Under the pieces are notes generated by a model. That model searched no databases and was not told the DNA's origin. It saw only the letters and a program-made list of their open reading frames with translations. A program made the translations under genes and the position numbers. From assembly GCA_900763965.1 (NCBI GenBank), contig CAAFMG010000127.1:1-17989 (forward strand): a stretch of DNA of 17,989 nucleotides. The letters run 5' to 3'. Source of the DNA: an uncultured Oscillospiraceae bacterium (GTDB lineage Bacteria > Bacillota > Clostridia > Oscillospirales > Oscillospiraceae). How positions within the stretch are numbered: the first letter of the stretch is position 1; every line of letters begins with the position of its first letter. Positions 15,383-17,989 of the stretch are shown here, piece by piece.

Positions 15383-16097
15383 TATCTGCTATGACGGCAC
15401 CCGCTACCGGGGCTGGCAGCGGCTCCCCGGCCGGGAGGATACCATCCAAGGGAAGCTGGAGACGGCGCTTTCCCGGATCCTGGAAGAACCGGTGCAGGTC
15501 AGCGGAAGCGGCCGCACAGATGCGGGTGTCCATGCCCAGGGGCAGGTGGCAAGCTTACATTGCCAAAGCACCATGCCGGCTAAGGAGATCTTGGCCCAGC
15601 TGCGCAAATATCTGCCGGAGGATATCGGTGTGGAAGGCTGCAAAGAGGCATCTGAACGGTTTCATGCCCGGTTGAATGCCCGGAAAAAAACCTATCGCTA
15701 CCGTATCTGGAACAGCGACAGCCCCTGCGTATTTGTCCGCCGGTTTGTGACGGTGATGCCGGAAACGCTGGATCTTTCTGCCATGGAGCAGGCGGCTGCT
15801 TATCTGGTAGGCAGACATGATTTCTCTGCTTTCTGCGGCAATGCCAAAATGAAGAAATCCACAGTTCGGGATTTGTACAGCGTTACCATTCAGCGCCAGG
15901 GAAAAGAAGTCTGGCTCTGCTTTACCGGCAACGGTTTTTTGCAGAATATGGTGCGGATCCTGGTGGGCACACTGGTAGAGGTCGGCAGGGGAGAGCGCAG
16001 AGCGGAAAGCGTGGAAGCCCTCTTTGGAGGACAGCGGTGTGATGCCGGATTCCTGGCCCCGCCTCAGGGACTTTGCCTGATGGAGGTAGTTTATTGA
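15357..16097 (+). CDS. truA: tRNA pseudouridine(38-40) synthase TruA
   Basis: This 246-residue enzyme converts uridines 38-40 of the tRNA anticodon arm to pseudouridine. The N-terminal LDICYDGTRYRGWQRLPG (8-25), catalytic SGRTDAGVHAQGQVAS (D55), RKKTYRYRIW and the C-terminal FLQNMVRILVGTLVEVGRG block are all typical. Length matches the family. The ATG at 15357 follows GAGAGG (15345-15350) by 6 nt; ATG 15363 is a weaker choice. The 5' end overlaps the small 42-codon ORF. The 3' end overlaps the next gene, whose start shares the stop codon. Confidence 0.95.
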   Translation: MRMRNLRLDICYDGTRYRGWQRLPGREDTIQGKLETALSRILEEPVQVSGSGRTDAGVHAQGQVASLHCQSTMPAKEILAQLRKYLPEDIGVEGCKEASERFHARLNARKKTYRYRIWNSDSPCVFVRRFVTVMPETLDLSAMEQAAAYLVGRHDFSAFCGNAKMKKSTVRDLYSVTIQRQGKEVWLCFTGNGFLQNMVRILVGTLVEVGRGERRAESVEALFGGQRCDAGFLAPPQGLCLMEVVY

Positions 16098-16435
16098 ACA
16101 TTCAGATTTTCGGAAAGAACAAGTGCTTTGACACAAAGAAGGCAGAGCGTTACTTTAAGGAGCGCCGGATTCGGTTTCAGTCCATCGACCTGAAGCGTTA
16201 CGGAATGTCCGGGAAGGAATTTGACAGCGTCCTGCGGGCGGTTGGGGGCATTGACAACCTGATCGACTGGGACAGCAAGGATCCGGATGTGACACTGATG
16301 AAGTACATGGATGACCAGCGGGCCAAGGAGGACAAGGTCTTTGACAACCCGCTGCTGATGAAAACGCCCATTGTCCGCAACGGAAAACAGGCCACGGCAG
16401 GCTACTGCCCCCAGATCTGGGATACCTGGGAATAA
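16094..16435 (+). CDS. ArsC/Spx-family thioredoxin-fold protein (TTG start)
   Basis: This 113-residue protein is of the ArsC/YffB/Spx family. NIQIFGKNKCFDTKKAERYF (2-21) gives the active-site cysteine C11 in a CxxT rather than a CxxC context. TPIVRNGK carries the conserved arginine (R95), and a second cysteine is C105. The CxxT context and intact arginine resemble arsenate reductase or YffB-like members more than Spx, whose N-terminal motif is CxxC. No ars genes are near, so arsenate as substrate is not supported. The start is TTG 16094, overlapping the truA TGA stop. GGAGG (16082-16086) sits 7 nt before it and decides this start. An ATG at 16073 lies inside truA without a site. The gene ends at a strong terminator. 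Confidence 0.82.
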   Translation: MNIQIFGKNKCFDTKKAERYFKERRIRFQSIDLKRYGMSGKEFDSVLRAVGGIDNLIDWDSKDPDVTLMKYMDDQRAKEDKVFDNPLLMKTPIVRNGKQATAGYCPQIWDTWE

Positions 16436-16446
16436 ACCCAATAAGC

Positions 16447-16483
16447 AAAAAGCAGTTTCCGCATCGCGGGAACTGCTTTTTTT
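16447..16483 (+). terminator. Rho-independent terminator after arsC-like gene
   Basis: A 16-bp stem (AAAAAGCAGTTTCCGC, 16447-16462; one T-G wobble) pairs with 16466-16481 around a 3-nt ATC loop and runs into seven T. It lies 11 nt after the stop codon and ends the truA unit. Confidence 0.92.
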
Positions 16484-16524
16484 CCCCATCCCGTATTCGG
16501 CAGGATATCAAAAGCCGGAGTGTG

Positions 16525-16530
16525 TATACT
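16525..16530 (+). promoter_or_regulatory. Possible -10 box for the surface-protein gene
   Basis: TATACT (16525-16530) lies between the upstream terminator and the ribosome binding site, at a suitable distance (31 nt) from the start codon. No good -35 is found 16-18 nt upstream (AGGATA at 16502-16507), so strength is uncertain. Confidence 0.35.
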
Positions 16531-16561
16531 TAGTTCTGCAATACGAAGGGGGAGTGGGGCA

Positions 16562-17122
16562 ATGCTTAAGAAGTGCGTTTGTTGGATCTGTGTGGTCTGT
16601 GCCGCCTCGGTAATGGGGCTTCCGGTGCGGGCGAAGCAGACAGGCTCTATCCGGGTGACCCCGATGTGGGGCGGGGTTCCCATAGCCGGTGGAACGGTAT
16701 CCGTCTGTTATGTGGGACAGAAAACCCAGGATGGCGTACAGTTTACCGATGGCTTGGCAAATTGGATGGTTTCGGAGACGGAAGTTTACTCTGCGGATTG
16801 GCTGAACTGGTTGTCAGCAAAAGCGGCAGACAGACAAGTGTGTCAACCGGTGATGCCGGAGGAAGGGGCATTGTTTTCTGGGTTGCCTGAGGGTATTTAT
16901 CTGGTGCAGCAGCATCAAGCGGCAGAGGGCTTTGCTTCGTTTTCGCCATTTCTGCTGTGTCTGCCGGAAAATGGAAGCTGGAACATTTCTGCATCCCCCG
17001 GGCTGATCAGCACAGCCCCGTCACCGGAAACCGGGGATTACCCGGCGCCCATCATCGGAGCAATGGGAATCGGCTTGTCTGTGGCAATTTTGATGGTTCT
17101 TGTGGATGAACGAAAAAAATAA
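16562..17122 (+). CDS. Sortase-type surface protein with SpaA/pilin-like domain
   Basis: This 186-residue exported protein is probably wall-linked. A signal peptide (1-24, cysteine-rich hydrophobic stretch ending PVRA) precedes one small beta domain. Its pattern GSIRVTP...PIAGGTVSVCYVG and FSGLPEGIYLVQQ resembles the prealbumin-like (SpaA/Cna-B) fold of Gram-positive pilins. The C-terminus has SPETG (154-158), a helix (about 163-181) and a DERKK tail, a sorting signal of the (S/P)PxTG type reported for clostridial class B sortase substrates. No sortase gene is in the window, so the enzyme must be elsewhere. GGGGGAG around 16548-16554 precedes ATG 16562. The in-frame ATG at 16520 lies before the promoter-like box. 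Palindrome copy B begins 10 nt after the stop. Confidence 0.75.
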   Translation: MLKKCVCWICVVCAASVMGLPVRAKQTGSIRVTPMWGGVPIAGGTVSVCYVGQKTQDGVQFTDGLANWMVSETEVYSADWLNWLSAKAADRQVCQPVMPEEGALFSGLPEGIYLVQQHQAAEGFASFSPFLLCLPENGSWNISASPGLISTAPSPETGDYPAPIIGAMGIGLSVAILMVLVDERKK

Positions 17123-17131
17123 GAAAAATAA

Positions 17132-17295
17132 GGGCAGCACCGCACAATTCGGCAAGAGGCGTCAGCGAGAGATTTTGACCCCAAGATAAAGTTTGGAAAA
17201 CGCAGACATACTTGATGTATTTCAAGTTTTTCAAACTGCAAGATTGGGGCAAAAAATCCGCTGGGGCCCGCAGACGCAATTGTGCGGTGCTGCCC
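17132..17295 (+). repeat. Palindromic repeat element, copy B (about 164 bp)
   Basis: The outer arms GGGCAGCACCGCACAATT (17132-17149) and AATTGTGCGGTGCTGCCC (17278-17295) pair perfectly over 18 bp. Inside, GTTTGGAAAACG (17191-17202) faces GTTTTTCAAAC (17226-17236), and AGATTTTG-CCCCAAGAT type sequence pairs with ATTGGGGCAAAAAATC. The whole element can therefore fold as one long hairpin. It matches the reverse complement of copy A (11041-11205) in eight ordered blocks at nearly equal spacing. The outer arms are entirely different in sequence. It lies between the surface-protein gene and the convergent GNAT gene. No ORF is credible inside. Confidence 0.86.
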
Positions 17296-17335
17296 AACAA
17301 CACATCTGCCGCAAAAACGACAGATGTGTTGTTGG
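17294..17335 (-). terminator. Hairpin downstream of the GNAT gene
   Basis: A perfect 15-bp stem, CCAACAACACATCTG (17294-17308) with CAGATGTGTTGTTGG (17321-17335), has a 12-nt loop and directly abuts palindrome copy B. It begins 3 nt past the GNAT stop on the minus strand, the position of an intrinsic terminator. On that strand it is followed by GCAGCACC of the repeat, with no T tract. The insertion of the repeat may have displaced the original tail. Confidence 0.55.
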
Positions 17336-17337
17336 GA

Positions 17338-17871
17338 TCATTGTATGGAAAGAAAACCGGAGGTGCGGCTGCTGTCCAGGGCTTTGGCTCGGAACAGCAG
17401 CAGAGAACCGGACTGCCCCACCTCCTGAAAACCGCAGGCAGAAGCCAGACGGCGGGAGCGGACATTGCAGGGGTCGATTTTGGCAACCACACTGTGCACC
17501 TCCGGCTGAGAAAAGGCCAGACGCAGAGCCTTGTGAATGGCGGCCTTGCCATAGCCAAAGCCCCACAGGGCATCCTCGCCGATGGCGTAAACGATTTCAT
17601 ATTCTCCGGGGATGGCGGTTCGTGCCAGCTTTACAAAGCCAATGGCATCGCCTTCGGCGCAGCAGATGATAAAAAATCGTCCCTGGCGATTCAGATGGAA
17701 GCCCAGCATAGGCTCCGGGACGGTGTCTGTCAGCCGGGTCAGGTCATACACAACAGACGCGTGTTCATTTAAATAACGGGTGATCTGGGGCTTTTCCAGC
17801 CAGAGCGCCATAAGCTCCAGGTCACGTCTACAGATATCTCCGCGCAAAAAAACAGAAGCGGCTTTCTTCAT
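17338..17871 (-). CDS. GNAT-family N-acetyltransferase
   Basis: This 177-residue cytoplasmic acetyltransferase has the GNAT fold. An N-terminal FLRGDICRRDLELMALWLEKPQITRYLNEH (8-37) resembles the Acetyltransf_3 (RimJ/RimL-like) group. AIGFVKLARTAIPGEYEIVYAIGEDALWGFGYGKAAI (76-112) contains the acetyl-CoA pyrophosphate loop (GFGYGKAA, 104-111). N136 with SRRLASACGF (139-148) is the usual late motif. The acceptor substrate is unknown. The ATG at 17871 (minus) follows GAGGT by 8 nt. A longer frame from TTG 17943 would begin 2 nt from an AAGGAG at the transcription start and is not preferred. The gene is single and ends at a hairpin next to palindrome copy B. Confidence 0.86.
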   Translation of the reverse strand: MKKAASVFLRGDICRRDLELMALWLEKPQITRYLNEHASVVYDLTRLTDTVPEPMLGFHLNRQGRFFIICCAEGDAIGFVKLARTAIPGEYEIVYAIGEDALWGFGYGKAAIHKALRLAFSQPEVHSVVAKIDPCNVRSRRLASACGFQEVGQSGSLLLFRAKALDSSRTSGFLSIQ

Positions 17872-17952
17872 ATCGCTTACCTCACAGTAAAAATACTTAA
17901 AAGCCCTTCCATGCGTGCGCATCGACGGTTCTTTTATATGCAATTCTCCTTT

Positions 17953-17980
17953 AGCATATCATATTGTACAAAAAAGTCAA
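17953..17980 (-). promoter_or_regulatory. Promoter of the GNAT gene
   Basis: On the minus strand, TTGACT (17980-17975) and TATGCT (17958-17953) are spaced by 16 nt. The leader to the ATG at 17871 would be about 75 nt. I see no clear regulatory fold in it. Confidence 0.6.
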
Positions 17981-17989
17981 ATTCCCCCG

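Noticed and set aside
17872..17943. 24-residue N-terminal extension of the GNAT protein from TTG 17943
   Set aside because: The AAAGGAG there is at the predicted transcription start and only 2 nt from the TTG. ATG 17871 has good spacing and fits the family start.

Overview
The window is about 18 kb of chromosomal DNA from a low-to-medium GC Gram-positive bacterium, most likely an anaerobic gut-type member of the Clostridia. An Oscillospiraceae/Ruminococcaceae-like origin is my inference. The basis is strong AGGAGG ribosome binding sites, a lysozyme lipoprotein, a sortase-type surface protein with an SPxTG signal, a stand-alone LUD protein, and FtsX-type permeases with long extracellular coiled coils. 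No phage, integrase, transposase gene or CRISPR array is visible.

Layout. 1-190: a tRNA-Ser(GGA) gene with encoded CCA and its terminator. 316-1164: a CPBP-family intramembrane protease. 1204-2687: a uracil permease as its own unit, with a near-consensus promoter and a terminator. 2713-7063: a four-gene operon (5'-nucleotidase-type ectoenzyme, GH25 lysozyme lipoprotein with two SH3 domains, LUD protein, GtrA-like membrane protein) that ends at a strong terminator. 7084-11037: an ABC ATPase overlapping a 1066-residue FtsX-type permease. 11041-11241: a 165-bp palindromic repeat and a hairpin between convergent genes. 11252-11614 (minus): an HxlR-family regulator divergent from 11759-14260, a Cu(I) ATPase with a CopZ-like domain fused at its C-terminus, which is followed with overlap by an alpha/beta hydrolase. 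15254-16435: an unrecognised 42-residue ORF, truA and an ArsC/Spx-like protein, all overlapping. 16562-17122: a sortase-type surface protein. 17132-17335: a second copy of the palindromic repeat and another hairpin. 17338-17871 (minus): a GNAT acetyltransferase.

How the genes may work together. The ectonucleotidase and the uracil permease fit extracellular nucleotide salvage, although a terminator separates them. The lysozyme lipoprotein, GtrA protein and ABC/FtsX system all point to the cell envelope. The HxlR/CopA pair looks like a copper-export locus with an unusual regulator and a fused chaperone. truA is a housekeeping gene.

The most interesting signals are three. First, two copies of a roughly 165-bp hairpin element share a conserved core but carry different, internally complementary terminal arms. 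Both lie between convergent genes, each directly against a hairpin. Second, the CopA-CopZ fusion keeps a perfect internal ribosome binding site and ATG that could also make free CopZ. Third, HxlR and copA share a divergent promoter region with a dyad.
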